A DNA stretch of 64,000 bases from Thermohalobaculum sediminis (lineage in GTDB: Bacteria > Pseudomonadota > Alphaproteobacteria > Rhodobacterales > Rhodobacteraceae), in assembly GCF_023487995.1 (NCBI RefSeq), contig NZ_JAMFKN010000003.1, forward strand, positions 372,001 to 436,000. The letters are read 5' to 3'. The first letter of the stretch is position 1; every line of letters begins with the position of its first letter. The notes under the pieces are model-generated. The model did no database searches. It saw nothing but the letters and a program-made list of their open reading frames with translations, and was not told the origin of the DNA. Below are positions 7,939 to 18,273 of the stretch, piece by piece. A program made the translations under genes and the position numbers.

Positions 7939-8667
7939 TCAGACCTCCTCGCCAGTCGCCGACGACCCGGTTGCCGTGGGCCGCGTGGTGCGTTGTTCGA
8001 TGCGCTTCTCGTGATCGCCCCGGATCAGGCGGTGCACGTAGATGCCGGGCAGGTGAATGCAGTCGGGGTCGAGGCTGCCGCGGGGCACGATCTCCTCGAC
8101 CTCGGCGACGCAGACGCGCCCGCAGGTCGCCGCCGGCGGGTTGAAGTTGCGCGCCGTCTTGCGGAACACGAGGTTGCCGGTGTCGTCGGCTTTCCACGCC
8201 TTGACGATCGACAAGTCCGCCACGATCGCGCGTTCGAGGATATAGGTCTCCCCGTCGAACTCCTTGTGTTCCTTGCCCTCGGCCACCGCGGTGCCGACGC
8301 CCGTGCGGGTGTAGAAGCCCGGGATGCCGGCGCCGCCCGCGCGCATCCGCTCGGCCAGCGTGCCCTGCGGGTTGAACTCGATCTCCAGCTCGCCCGACAG
8401 ATACTGCTGCATGAAGAGGTCGTTCTCGCCGACATAGGACGAGATCATCTTCCTCACCTGCTTGCCCTGCAGCAGCAGGCCCAGTCCGAAATCGTCCACG
8501 CCCGCGTTGTTCGACGCGATGGTGAGGTTCTTCACCCCCGATGCCTTGATCGCCGCGATCAGGTTCTCGGGGATGCCGCAGAGCCCGAAACCGCCCGCGG
8601 CGATCAGCATTCCGTCGCGCAGGAGGCCGTCAAGCGCCTCGGCCGCGCTCCCGTACACCTTCTTCAT
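7939..8667 (-). CDS. scoA: 3-oxoacid CoA-transferase subunit A
   Basis: 242 residues. It shows the alpha-subunit signature [12 protein letters not shown] near residue 23, then [25 protein letters not shown] and GLGV-like [14 protein letters not shown]. Partner of the adjacent subunit B; both are cytosolic. First gene of a two-gene unit, with a leader of ~99 bases to the preceding alpha/beta hydrolase stop. Confidence 0.9.
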   Translation of the reverse strand: MKKVYGSAAEALDGLLRDGMLIAAGGFGLCGIPENLIAAIKASGVKNLTIASNNAGVDDFGLGLLLQGKQVRKMISSYVGENDLFMQQYLSGELEIEFNPQGTLAERMRAGGAGIPGFYTRTGVGTAVAEGKEHKEFDGETYILERAIVADLSIVKAWKADDTGNLVFRKTARNFNPPAATCGRVCVAEVEEIVPRGSLDPDCIHLPGIYVHRLIRGDHEKRIEQRTTRPTATGSSATGEEV

Positions 8668-8766
8668 CCGATTGTCCCTCCAGACCTTGCCTGCGCGAGT
8701 GCCGCGCTCCCAGGCTCTTGCCGCGGCGCACCATAGAAAGTCGCGCTCCGGCCAGCAAGCGCGATG

Positions 8767-9510
8767 TCATGGCGCCGCCGCGACGCGCGCCAGCAGGTCG
8801 GCGATCCGCGCATTCACCGCGTCCGGGGCCTCGAGCGTCGCGATATGGCCGATGCCCGGCAGCTCGGTCAGCACTGCCGCGGCGCAGGCCTCGGCGATCG
8901 GCGGGTGCAAACGGGGCGGACAGATGCGGTCGGCCCCGCCCACGATCACCTCGACGGGCGCACCAAAGCCTGCGATCGGGCCAAGCATGTCGCGGCGCCG
9001 GTCGAGCGCCCGGGCCTGCGCGCGCACCACCTCGGGCGGCGTCTCGAGCGCCATCGCCCGGACAAGCGGGCCGAGCCGCGCCGCCACTTCGGCGTCATGG
9101 GCGAAGAAGCCGGGGACGAAGCGGTCGACATAGGCGGCGATGCCCTTGCGGCGCGCCTCAGCCAGCAGGCTTGCGCGCCAGTCCCGCTCCTTCGGCCGGG
9201 CGGGGGTCGGGTCGGTGTCCATCAGCACGGCGCCCGCGACCCGCTCCGGCGCGCGCGCCATCGCCTCCATCGCCACCATCCCGCCCATCGAGAGCCCGAC
9301 GACGATGAAGCGCGCGGGCGCCGCGTCCAGCAGGCGGACGGCCATCGCGCCGATGTCGTCGTCCCGCGTGGTATCGGCGATCACGGTGGGGTGCTCGGAC
9401 CCGAACCGCGCAAGCTGCGGCGCATAGAGCCACGCCCCGCAGAGATGGCCGGGCACCCAGACGATCGGGATGCCGCGGGGCTGCACCTCGCCGGGGCCGG
9501 GGGCGGTCAC
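8767..9510 (-). CDS. Alpha/beta hydrolase
   Basis: 247 residues from a GTG start whose GTGA overlaps the rimO stop (4 bases), showing translational coupling. It is an alpha/beta-hydrolase fold: VPGHLCG oxyanion loop near the N-terminus, nucleophile elbow GLSMGG (about residues 86-91), GGADRICPP near the acid region and catalytic His in [13 protein letters not shown]. Substrate unknown; esterase or lactonase is possible. Upstream ATG-like starts exist inside rimO but the coupled GTG fits best. Confidence 0.85.
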   Translation of the reverse strand: MTAPGPGEVQPRGIPIVWVPGHLCGAWLYAPQLARFGSEHPTVIADTTRDDDIGAMAVRLLDAAPARFIVVGLSMGGMVAMEAMARAPERVAGAVLMDTDPTPARPKERDWRASLLAEARRKGIAAYVDRFVPGFFAHDAEVAARLGPLVRAMALETPPEVVRAQARALDRRRDMLGPIAGFGAPVEVIVGGADRICPPRLHPPIAEACAAAVLTELPGIGHIATLEAPDAVNARIADLLARVAAAP

Positions 9511-10892
9511 ACCCGCCGCCCCCACAGGTCGTAGTCGTCAGCCTGCTCGACCTCGACCATGGCGATGTCGCCGGGAGCCAGCCCCTCGAAGCCCGCGTCG
9601 ATATAGAGATTGCCGTCGATCTCGGGCGCGTCGGCCTGGGTCCGGCAGGTTGCCCCGTCCGAGTCCACCTCGTCGACGATGACCTGAAGCCGGCGGCCGA
9701 TCTTGCCGGACAGCCGCTCGGCCGAGATGCGCTGGGCCACCTCCATGAACCGGTGCCAGCGCTCCTCCTTCACCTCGTCCGGCACGTGGTCGGGCAGGTC
9801 GTTCGCGGCGGCGCCGGCGACGTTCTCGTACTTGAAGCAGCCGACGCGATCGAGCTGCGCCGCCTCCAGCCAGTCGAGCAGGTGGCGGAAGTCGTCCTCG
9901 GTCTCGCCCGGGAAGCCGACGATGAAGGTCGAGCGCAGGGTGAGGTCGGGGCAGATCCCGCGCCAGCGCGCGATGCGCTCGAGGACCTTCGACTCGTTCG
10001 CCGGGCGTCGCATGGCGCGCAGGACCGAAGGCGCCGCGTGCTGGAACGGGATGTCGAGATAGGGCGTCACCAGCCCCTCGGCCATCAGCGGAATCAGTTC
10101 GTCGACATGGGGGTAAGGGTAGATGTAGTGGAGCCGGACCCAGGCGCCGAGGCTGCCCAGCCCCCGCGCGAGATCGGTGATGTGGGCCCGCCACTCGGCC
10201 CCCCGCCAGGGCGTCGCGGCGTGCCGGAGATCGACGCCATAGGCCGAGGTGTCCTGGCTGATGACCAGAAGCTCGCGCACGCCGGCCTCGACCAGCTTTT
10301 CCGCCTCGCGCAGCACCGCCGCCGCCGGGCGTGACACCAGCCGCCCGCGCATGCTGGGGATGATGCAGAAGCGACAGGCGTGGTTGCAGCCTTCGGAAAT
10401 CTTCAGGTAGGCGTAATGGCGCGGCGTGAGCCGCACGCCCTGCGGCGGGATCAGGTCGACGAACGGGTCGGGCGCGGGCGGCACCGCGACATGCACGGCG
10501 TCGAGCACCTGCTCGTACTGGTGCGGGCCGGTGACGGCCAGCACCGACGGGTGCGCGCCACGGATATACGCCTCCTCCGCTCCGAGGCAGCCGGTGACGA
10601 TCACGCGCCCGTTCTCGCTCAGCGCCTCGCCGATCGCCTCGAGGCTCTCGGCCTTGGCGCTGTCGAGGAAGCCGCAGGTGTTGACGATGACCGCGTCGGC
10701 GCCGGCGTAGTCGGGCGAGATCGCGTAGCCCTCGGCCCTCAGCCGCGTCAGGATGCGCTCGGAATCTACCAGCGCCTTGGGACAGCCCAGGCTCACCATG
10801 CCGATGCGCGGCTGGCCGGGCCGGGCAGGCGCATCGAGCGGCCAGACGCGCGGCGCGAGGTCGGGGCGGAGGTCGGGCGGGTTCTGGGTCAT
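9507..10892 (-). CDS. rimO: Ribosomal protein S12 methylthiotransferase RimO
   Basis: 461 residues. Three domains in order: an N-terminal MTTase domain with Cys ligands ([33 protein letters not shown]); a radical SAM domain with the CxxxCxxC cluster in [16 protein letters not shown]; and a C-terminal TRAM domain ([20 protein letters not shown]) ending in DLWGRRV. It adds a methylthio group to Asp of ribosomal protein S12. The [14 protein letters not shown] signature separates RimO from MiaB. ATG 10892 is used; the in-frame ATG at 10928 lies in unconserved sequence. Confidence 0.96.
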   Translation of the reverse strand: MTQNPPDLRPDLAPRVWPLDAPARPGQPRIGMVSLGCPKALVDSERILTRLRAEGYAISPDYAGADAVIVNTCGFLDSAKAESLEAIGEALSENGRVIVTGCLGAEEAYIRGAHPSVLAVTGPHQYEQVLDAVHVAVPPAPDPFVDLIPPQGVRLTPRHYAYLKISEGCNHACRFCIIPSMRGRLVSRPAAAVLREAEKLVEAGVRELLVISQDTSAYGVDLRHAATPWRGAEWRAHITDLARGLGSLGAWVRLHYIYPYPHVDELIPLMAEGLVTPYLDIPFQHAAPSVLRAMRRPANESKVLERIARWRGICPDLTLRSTFIVGFPGETEDDFRHLLDWLEAAQLDRVGCFKYENVAGAAANDLPDHVPDEVKEERWHRFMEVAQRISAERLSGKIGRRLQVIVDEVDSDGATCRTQADAPEIDGNLYIDAGFEGLAPGDIAMVEVEQADDYDLWGRRV

Positions 10893-10968
10893 CCGCGCGC
10901 ATCTAGCGCAAGCCGCATCCCGCGCCAAGCGACGATCGACGCGGCGCGCGCGGCAATGCCGCGCGTCC

Positions 10969-11001
10969 GGCGGGGCCGGGGCTCGATGCCCCGGCCCCGC
11001 C
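10969..11001 (-). terminator. Strong 14-bp hairpin after the Tat-exported MBL gene
   Basis: Perfect stem GGCGGGGCCGGGGC/GCCCCGGCCCCGCC with a 5-base loop, 8 bases past the stop at 11010. A second smaller inverted repeat (CGCGCGGCA/TGCCGCGCG, 10948-10966) follows. There is no T run, as is common in very GC-rich genomes. Confidence 0.5.
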
Positions 11002-11009
11002 GTCCTTGC

Positions 11010-11987
11010 TCAGAGGTTCATCTGATACGCCGCCGCCACGTAGCGGAAGCCGTCGCCCATCGGCTCGACGAAGCCGACCGAGGGGGCCGGCATGTGGTAG
11101 CCGATGAAGGGAATCCGGTCGGAAGCGATCATGCCGAACACGCTCCGGCGCGCCGCGGCCGCCTTGTCCTTGTCCATATCGAAGCGGACATGCCAGTCGG
11201 GCCGCTGCAGCGACATGACATAGTGGTTGGCGACGTCGCCGGTGACCATCAGGCGCTTGCCCTCGCTCTCGAGGTGATAGCTCAGGTGGCCGGGCGTGTG
11301 GCCGAAGCTCTCGACCGCCTCGATGCCCGAGACGACGGCGTCGCCGCCCTTGATGAAGCGCGCCTTCTCCGCGTGCGGGACGACGTTGTTCTGAATGAGC
11401 TCGACCCGCGGCTTCATCTGCTCGTTGGCAAGATGCGACGGGTCGGTCCAGAAGTCGTACTCCGCCTGGCCGAAGACGTAGGACGCGTTCGGGAAGGCGG
11501 GCTTGCCCTCCTCCATCAGGCCGCCGATGTGGTCCGGGTGGAAATGCGTGATCGCGACGATGTCGACCGCCTCGGGCGCCACGCCGATCTCGGCGAGCAC
11601 GGCCAGCAGGCGCCCGGCATTGGGCCGGCGCGCGGCGCCGTTGCCCGCGTCGATCAGGATCAGCTGCGAGCCGGTGTTCACCAGCGTGACGGTGAAGCCG
11701 ATCTCCATCCGGTCCGACGGCAGGAAGTTCGCGGCGGCGAGTTCGGCCACGTCGGCGGCCTCGAGGTTCTGGCCGAAGATCGGGTGCGGCCCGTCGAGCT
11801 GGATCGCGCCATCATGGACTGCGGTGACCTCGAAGGCGCCGAGCCTGAAGCGGTAGAGCCCGGGGCGGTGCAGGCCCTGCATCGGCAGTGCGGCATGTGC
11901 CCCGGTCGCCGGCAGCGCGGCCGCGACCCCGAGGCCGGCGGCGCCGATCAGCAGGGCGCGGCGGTTGAAGACAGGCTGATACGTCAT
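11010..11987 (-). CDS. Tat-exported MBL-fold metallo-hydrolase
   Basis: 325 residues. A twin-arginine signal (NRRALLIGAAGLGVAAALPATGAHA) directs folded export to the periplasm. The metallo-beta-lactamase fold shows the metal motif THFHPDHIGG (HxHxDH), then SFGHTPGHLSYHL and MVTGDVANHYVM. ATG 11987 is preceded by AAGGGAGAGG. The family includes quorum-quenching lactonases, arylsulfatase-like and other hydrolases, and the substrate is not evident. It is followed by a strong hairpin and is not obviously in an operon. Confidence 0.88.
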   Translation of the reverse strand: MTYQPVFNRRALLIGAAGLGVAAALPATGAHAALPMQGLHRPGLYRFRLGAFEVTAVHDGAIQLDGPHPIFGQNLEAADVAELAAANFLPSDRMEIGFTVTLVNTGSQLILIDAGNGAARRPNAGRLLAVLAEIGVAPEAVDIVAITHFHPDHIGGLMEEGKPAFPNASYVFGQAEYDFWTDPSHLANEQMKPRVELIQNNVVPHAEKARFIKGGDAVVSGIEAVESFGHTPGHLSYHLESEGKRLMVTGDVANHYVMSLQRPDWHVRFDMDKDKAAAARRSVFGMIASDRIPFIGYHMPAPSVGFVEPMGDGFRYVAAAYQMNL

Positions 11988-12160
11988 CCCTCTCCCTTTC
12001 TGCAGTTTCACGAGTCGATCCGGCGGACACGCCCGCTGGGCACGGGTGCGGGAACACCGCCGCAGCATGTCGAGAGTTGCGGCAAACATCCGCCGGGGAA
12101 AGCCCCGTTCAGCGCAAATTGAACGCCTGACAGGTCCGGATCGTCCCGCGGAACGGAAAA

Positions 12161-12189
12161 CCGCCGCGCGGGGGATGCCCGCGCGGCGG
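12161..12189 (-). terminator. Rho-independent terminator of the TadG/TadE operon
   Basis: Perfect 12-bp stem CCGCCGCGCGGG/CCCGCGCGGCGG, 5-base loop, immediately followed on the minus strand by TTTTCCGTT. It lies about 27 bases past the TadG-like stop. The best-formed terminator in the window. Confidence 0.8.
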
Positions 12190-12215
12190 TGGATTGCTGC
12201 AGCGAACGATCGGGC

Positions 12216-13742
12216 TCAGAGCACGAGGCGCACGCGCTGGATGTCATAGGGGATCGTCGTGTCGGCTGCCGGGCAGCTCGGGTCGAAGACTGCGCCCGCC
12301 GTGAAGCTGATGCCCTCCTTGGTGCGGATGTCGAGCGCCCCGGTCGTGCTGGGCCCCGCCGTGAAGTTCACGTTCTTCATGGCATAAATCCTCAGAGTCG
12401 AGAAATCGCCCTGCGCTGTGAAGTTCACGCCACCCAGCGAGAAGATGTTGAGGCCGCTCTCCCAGGTCGTGACGTCGTCTACGCAGCCCCCGTTGACGAA
12501 GGGCTGGCCGTTCAGCTTGACCGACACGTTGTCGGTCGATGCCGAGGCCGAGTTCCCCGGATCGACGATGCTGCCGCCCTTCGGGTTCGTGGACGCGATC
12601 GTCACCGCCTCGAAGTTGATGTTCGAGCCGACGAGCTCGCACGCTTCGCCCTCCGCGTTTGCCCCCGGCGAGGAACGGCCGGTGTAGATCGTCACGTTCT
12701 TCAGCCCGGTCACGGCCGGAAGTCCATTGTCGGTGGCATACTGCGCAGCAGCCGCAACCATCTGCCCCAGATCGACCGAAACGTTCGACGTGTTGCAGGC
12801 AATGTGGAAGTATTTCGCTCCCTTTGCCAGCGCCTGGCCCATCTGCTCCTCGGCGCTGTCCTTGCCGCCGCCGCCCTTCGCCTTGGTTAGGCTGAACTTC
12901 TGAGCGGCCGGGATCATATTATCGGCGAGTACCGCAATAACGTCGTCGCGGGTGTCGTAGACCATGTAGTCAATCAGGCCGATCAGCGCGGACTGCTCCG
13001 TTTCCGGAATCTCCAGCTGCCCGCGCTGCGAGCAGTTGGTGCATTCCATCACGCTCCAGCCATAGACGTCCGGATCGTCCTCGTCGCCCCAGCCGAAGAC
13101 CACGCCATCGGCCGCGAGGTTGTTCATGTTCCCGTCGATGCCGTTCTTGCCGTAGACGCAGAGATCACCGCCGAACTCGTTGCCCGAGGTGAACTGCACG
13201 TCGTTGAGCGCGATCATCCAGTTGGACTTGCCGCTGCACATGCCGCCGCCCTGGGCGGCGATAGCCTCGACCGTGATGTTCCAGCTGTTGAAGTCGATGA
13301 TCCGCAGCAGGCTGGTCGGCAGGGGAACCTTGGTGAGTTCCCCCTCGACGGTGGCGCGCTGCGCGATGACGCGCACGGCGTTCTTGTCGGGCATGGCGGT
13401 GTATGCCTGGCCCTTCCCGGGATTGTTCGGGTCGGGGATATAGGTGACGAGCGTCACGTCGTCGGGCAGCACGACCGTCCCGTTCCTTGCGACCGGCAGG
13501 TTGGTTTGCGCGTAGGAGATCGCCTCCGCGTCCACCTCGGCCTCGGTTCCGCCCCCGGCAAGCTTGATCGCCCCCGCATGGGCCGCCGCATCGGCCGTCG
13601 CCTGCAGCATCGCGCGCGTGCGGTAGGCGTTCGACACGTCCACCGCGAGGCCGGCGAAGCCGATGAACAGGATCGACCACATCAGCAGCCAGATCGTGAC
13701 GGCTCCGTCCTGGTCGCGAAGGAAACTCCGGGTACTCAACAT
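12216..13742 (-). CDS. TadG-like pilus-associated protein
   Basis: 508 residues. The N-terminus is a TadE/G-type signal-anchor: FLRDQDGAVTIWLLMWSILFIGFAGLAVDVSNAYRTRAMLQ contains the G/A-VT cleavage-like site, a hydrophobic helix and the D-V-x-N-x-Y-R-x-R motif of Flp pilus-assembly TadG N-domains, followed by TADAAAHAGA. The rest is a large extracytoplasmic region rich in beta-strand-like and Asn/Gly segments with several Cys (CVYGKNG, MECTNCSQRG, CNTSN). It probably acts as a minor pseudopilin or surface component. It follows the two TadE-like genes with a 15-base gap and ends at a strong terminator. Confidence 0.85.
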   Translation of the reverse strand: MLSTRSFLRDQDGAVTIWLLMWSILFIGFAGLAVDVSNAYRTRAMLQATADAAAHAGAIKLAGGGTEAEVDAEAISYAQTNLPVARNGTVVLPDDVTLVTYIPDPNNPGKGQAYTAMPDKNAVRVIAQRATVEGELTKVPLPTSLLRIIDFNSWNITVEAIAAQGGGMCSGKSNWMIALNDVQFTSGNEFGGDLCVYGKNGIDGNMNNLAADGVVFGWGDEDDPDVYGWSVMECTNCSQRGQLEIPETEQSALIGLIDYMVYDTRDDVIAVLADNMIPAAQKFSLTKAKGGGGKDSAEEQMGQALAKGAKYFHIACNTSNVSVDLGQMVAAAAQYATDNGLPAVTGLKNVTIYTGRSSPGANAEGEACELVGSNINFEAVTIASTNPKGGSIVDPGNSASASTDNVSVKLNGQPFVNGGCVDDVTTWESGLNIFSLGGVNFTAQGDFSTLRIYAMKNVNFTAGPSTTGALDIRTKEGISFTAGAVFDPSCPAADTTIPYDIQRVRLVL

Positions 13743-13757
13743 GACGGCCTCCTGCAG

Positions 13758-14198
13758 TTAGAAGGGCTCTTTGTGAAGACGAACATAAGTCGCCACGGTG
13801 GGATCATCGCTCAAGAAGGTCCCGAAGAAATTGAAGATGCTCATCGCCCGGACATCGGCGGTGACCAGCAGCCCCGGATCAAACGACCCCCCGTCGATCA
13901 GCTGTGCGGTGAAGGCGCCGCCGAGCCGCTGCTGAACGTCCGCGTTCAAGCTTGCAGTCACAGCGGTATAGGTCTCGGTGCCGATGATGCCGTACCGGCC
14001 GATCGAGATGTCGCGCGCGAGGTCGCGCGTCATGTCCCACATGGCGGTGTAGCGCCAGTAGAAGGTCGACGCGTCGATGATCACGAACAGCATCAGCATG
14101 AAGAACGGAATCCAGACGACCAGCTCGACGGTCGCCGTGCCGCGCTCCTCGGCGACGAAGCGCGCGGCGAGGCGCCGCAGTGTCACGACCGCGCTCAT
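13758..14198 (-). CDS. TadE-like minor pseudopilin, second copy
   Basis: 146 residues. The leader MSAVVTLRRLAARFVAEERG ends in G/TATVELVVWIPFFMLMLFVIIDAS, a TadE prepilin-type site (Glu5 of the mature form) and helix, followed by FYWRYTAMWDMTRDLAR. Start ATG 14198 overlaps the previous gene's stop as ATGA. TadE/TadF pseudopilins are processed by the Tad prepilin peptidase and needed for pilus biogenesis. It is a paralogue of the upstream gene. Confidence 0.87.
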   Translation of the reverse strand: MSAVVTLRRLAARFVAEERGTATVELVVWIPFFMLMLFVIIDASTFYWRYTAMWDMTRDLARDISIGRYGIIGTETYTAVTASLNADVQQRLGGAFTAQLIDGGSFDPGLLVTADVRAMSIFNFFGTFLSDDPTVATYVRLHKEPF

Positions 14199-14626
14199 GG
14201 CTCGACCCGAAACACGACCTCGGCCGCGATATCGCCGCCGATCAGGTTCGAGAAGATCGAGAAGGTGGTCAGGAAGTCGGGGTTGCGCTCGACCCGGACG
14301 ATGATCCCCTGGCCGTCGAGCGTGGGCGCGGTCTGAACGGTCGCTTCCGTGATGCCGAGACGATCCGTCAGGAACGCCTGCACCGCGGCATTGTCCGTCC
14401 CGTCCAGCGAGCCCGATGCGATCGTGCGCGCGACATCGCGCGCGATGTTCCACATCTCGCCATGCCGCCAGTAGAGCAGCGAGGCATCCACGGTCAGGAA
14501 GACGAGGAGCAGGAAGAACGGCATCCACAGAACGATCTCCATGGTCGCGCTTCCGCGCTCGTCGCGGACGAAACGCGAGATCGCCAATCCCCCCATGTCT
14601 CGGAAATGATCCAACTCACCCCTCAT
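14195..14626 (-). CDS. TadE-like minor pseudopilin, first copy
   Basis: 143 residues from ATG 14626 (ATG 14596 also possible). The pattern matches its neighbour: RFVRDERG/SATMEIVLWMPFFLLLVFLTVDASLLYWRHGEMWNIARDVAR, where the two share helix spacing and the YWR-x-x-x-MW motif. The C-terminal domain ends in GGDIAAEVVFRVEP. First gene of a three-gene TadE-TadE-TadG unit that lies 8 kb from the main tad operon. Confidence 0.87.
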   Translation of the reverse strand: MRGELDHFRDMGGLAISRFVRDERGSATMEIVLWMPFFLLLVFLTVDASLLYWRHGEMWNIARDVARTIASGSLDGTDNAAVQAFLTDRLGITEATVQTAPTLDGQGIIVRVERNPDFLTTFSIFSNLIGGDIAAEVVFRVEP

Positions 14627-14652
14627 GCGCGACCGATCGACAACGCTCCGGG

Positions 14653-14681
14653 CATTTAATGCACACAGACGAACTGGACAA
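14653..14681 (-). promoter_or_regulatory. Likely promoter of the TadE-TadE-TadG operon
   Basis: On the minus strand TTGTCC (14681-14676), 17-base spacer, TAAATG (14658-14653), giving a leader of about 20 bases to ATG 14626. The remainder of the 214-base gap to the glycosyltransferase holds no gene. Confidence 0.5.
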
Positions 14682-14840
14682 TATGTGGTCCGTTCGTCCC
14701 GTATCCCGGCCGGGCCAGCGCCGCTCCAAAACGCTTCCCGTTGTTAATATCTCAGAATTTCGCCCTCGCGGCGAGTCATTTTGGCGCTCGGCCCCGCCAC
14801 CGGATGCAGTTCGTATTATTCTGGCACAGGCGTCCCGCGG

Positions 14841-16775
14841 TCAGCCACGCGGCTTCCTGCCCGTGGCCGGCCCGGGACGCGAGGCCTGCCCGGCCAGCAA
14901 GGCGCTCACGCCATGGCGCGTCTTGTCCCAGTAGTAGGGTGCGACCAGAACCTCGGCCACCGCCTTCCAAGCCGCGATCGAGCCGAGCGTCCAGTAGAAC
15001 GGCAGCACGGGCACCCACCAGAGCAGCGCCGGCGTTCCGCGCCGCATCATCGCCAGCGCCGCGCATCCGAGCATCACGGCCTGCCCGAACCCGAGCGAGA
15101 CGCCGAGCGGCACGAGCAGCCAGTCTGGCACGAGCCCGGCCCAGATCCCCTGCCCGCTCGCCGCCCATATCCCGACCGAGACCCAGAACAGCGGCATGGC
15201 AAGATAGGTCACCGCCCCGCCCATCAGCAGGAGGTTGAGCCCGAAGAAGCCGGCGGCGCCGAGGTCGCGCCACAGCACCAGCGGCCGGCGCATGTGGCTG
15301 AGCCATGTGAGGATATAGCCCTTGAGCCAGCGCGAGCGCTGCCGCACCCAGGGAAGCGCGCGGCAGTTCGCTTCCTCCTGCGTCGTCGAGTCGAGCACCT
15401 CGCAGCGCAGACCGCGCCGCGCCAGCCGCATCCCGAGGTCCGCGTCTTCGGTCACGTTGTGCGCGTCCCACCCGCCCAGCCGCTCGAGCGCGTCGCGCCG
15501 GAAATAGACCGAGGTCCCGCCCAGCGGGATCGGCAGGCCAAGCCGCTGGAAGCCGCGCAGCAGCACGTCGAACCAGATCGAGTACTCGACCTGGAAGCAG
15601 CGTGTGATCCAGTTCTCCGCCGCGTTGAAGAACGAGAGCTGGCACTGCACGCAGGCCACCTCGGCCTGCGCGGCGGCGAGATGGCGGGCGACGCGCCGGA
15701 ACTGCGCGGGCTCGGGCCGGTCCTCGGCATCGAGGATGCCGACGATCCCGCCATGGCAGAAGTCCAGCGCATAATTGAGCGCCCGCGGCTTGGTCCGCGG
15801 CGCGCCGCCCGGCACGACCAGCACGCTGGCCCAGCCGGGCAGGCTGGCGCCCGAAAGCGCATCCTGCGTCGCGCGGTCGTCCGCCTCCACGATGAACTTC
15901 ACGCCCAGCAGCTCGCGCGGGTAGTCGGTCGCGTCGATCGCCGCGAGGATCTCGGGCACCATCCGCCCCTCGCGGTAGAGCGGCACGAGGAGGTCGATCC
16001 GCGGCCAGCGAATCAGCTCGACATTCGGCGCGCGGTCGAGGCGCTCGCCCCTGCGCTCGCCCGCCAGCATCGCGGCAAGGCGCAGCAGCGTGGTGAGGGC
16101 GTTGAGCACAAGCAGCGCCGCCGCGGCAAGCCCCGCGAGAGCGCCGCCCAGCAGCCACGCGGCGGAGGCCGCCGCCGCGAGCCCGGCGCCGGTGGCCGCA
16201 CGCGCGAGGCCGAGGCTGCGTACGCTCTCGCCCGCCGCGGTCCGCCGCGCCGCACGCTCGGCAAGCGCCGGCGCGCAGAGCCGCTGCACCGCCACGTCGA
16301 ACTGCGCCGCCGTCGTGACGACGAGATCGGCGGGCTCGAACTTCCCGTCCGCGAGGGCGCGCACCGGGTCGTCGGTCACGTGCAGGATACGACCGGCAAG
16401 CCGCCGCCAGGGAAGACGGCGGGCGGCGAGCCAGCCGCCCAGCTCCTCCGCCGCCGCGAGGAGGTCGGGGTCGGGCGGCTCGGCGGCGAGATCGACCGGC
16501 GCGAGGCCCCATTGCTCGGCGAGCGCGGCAGCCACGTCGCCCGCCCCCGACCAGCCGTGCGCGCAGACGAGCTCGCCCAGCCGGCAGCCGCGCTCGGGCA
16601 TCAGCGCGAGCGCCGCCGCCAGCTCGCGGTCGCCGAGCGCGCCGCGCGCGACGAGGATCTGTCCGATGGCAGGCCCCGGCCGTCGGGAAGCGACAGGCGC
16701 GCCCTGCCCGCCCATGAAGGTCGCGACGGTCACCCCGCCACCTGCTGACGGCTCGACCGGCCGAACCGGCGACAC
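14841..16775 (-). CDS. Membrane GT2 glycosyltransferase with N-terminal GspE-type domain
   Basis: About 644 residues; the exact start is uncertain because several in-frame starts exist near the N-terminus. Residues ~35-175 resemble the N-terminal domain of GspE/PilB ATPases (IGQILVARGALGDRELAAAL, LGELVC, VTDDPVRAL). Two hydrophobic segments follow, then a GT-A domain with RIDLLVPLYREG, IVEADDRATQ, GILDAEDRPEP (DxD-like), NVTEDADLGMRLARRG and the processive-type QRSRWLKG (QxxRW), then about four membrane helices. The motifs match cellulose-synthase-like GT2 enzymes, suggesting export of a polysaccharide or glycosylation of an envelope target. Confidence 0.85.
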   Translation of the reverse strand: MSPVRPVEPSAGGGVTVATFMGGQGAPVASRRPGPAIGQILVARGALGDRELAAALALMPERGCRLGELVCAHGWSGAGDVAAALAEQWGLAPVDLAAEPPDPDLLAAAEELGGWLAARRLPWRRLAGRILHVTDDPVRALADGKFEPADLVVTTAAQFDVAVQRLCAPALAERAARRTAAGESVRSLGLARAATGAGLAAAASAAWLLGGALAGLAAAALLVLNALTTLLRLAAMLAGERRGERLDRAPNVELIRWPRIDLLVPLYREGRMVPEILAAIDATDYPRELLGVKFIVEADDRATQDALSGASLPGWASVLVVPGGAPRTKPRALNYALDFCHGGIVGILDAEDRPEPAQFRRVARHLAAAQAEVACVQCQLSFFNAAENWITRCFQVEYSIWFDVLLRGFQRLGLPIPLGGTSVYFRRDALERLGGWDAHNVTEDADLGMRLARRGLRCEVLDSTTQEEANCRALPWVRQRSRWLKGYILTWLSHMRRPLVLWRDLGAAGFFGLNLLLMGGAVTYLAMPLFWVSVGIWAASGQGIWAGLVPDWLLVPLGVSLGFGQAVMLGCAALAMMRRGTPALLWWVPVLPFYWTLGSIAAWKAVAEVLVAPYYWDKTRHGVSALLAGQASRPGPATGRKPRG

Positions 16776-16876
16776 AACGACACCCGGACGCCCTCCGACA
16801 CAACACCGGAGGACAGCGTTACGGAATCTCAGGTTAACGCGGCCTTAACCATGGCGCGGCGGCCGCGCCGGCGCCG

Positions 16877-18034
<1,158 letters not shown>

Positions 18035-18090
18035 GGCACTCTCCCAGGATGCGAGTCGCACCGGGATGGGGTCGCACCCGGGGCGGCAGG

Positions 18091-18119
18091 AACCTAGTCC
18101 CGCCGCAGGGACAGGTCAA
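18091..18119 (-). promoter_or_regulatory. Sigma-70 promoter of carA
   Basis: On the minus strand TTGACC (18119-18114), a 17-base spacer, TAGGTT (18096-18091). It gives a ~50-base leader to ATG 18034. One of the best promoter matches here. Confidence 0.6.
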
Positions 18120-18273
18120 GAATTCTCAAGAGATTGAAATACATATGGTTTCCGGAATCGCGCTGGCTGCGTTGGCCATTGCCCGGTTCGTGACGCTCGT
18201 GTAACGTCGCAACTTCGCGCGCCTTGAAGGCGTGCGACTGCAAGGCGTTCAGGGTCGTTCAGGGTAGCGAGCG

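Noticed and set aside
14781-16748. Long plus-strand frame opposite the glycosyltransferase
   Set aside because: GC-rich antisense shadow with no domain or ribosome site.
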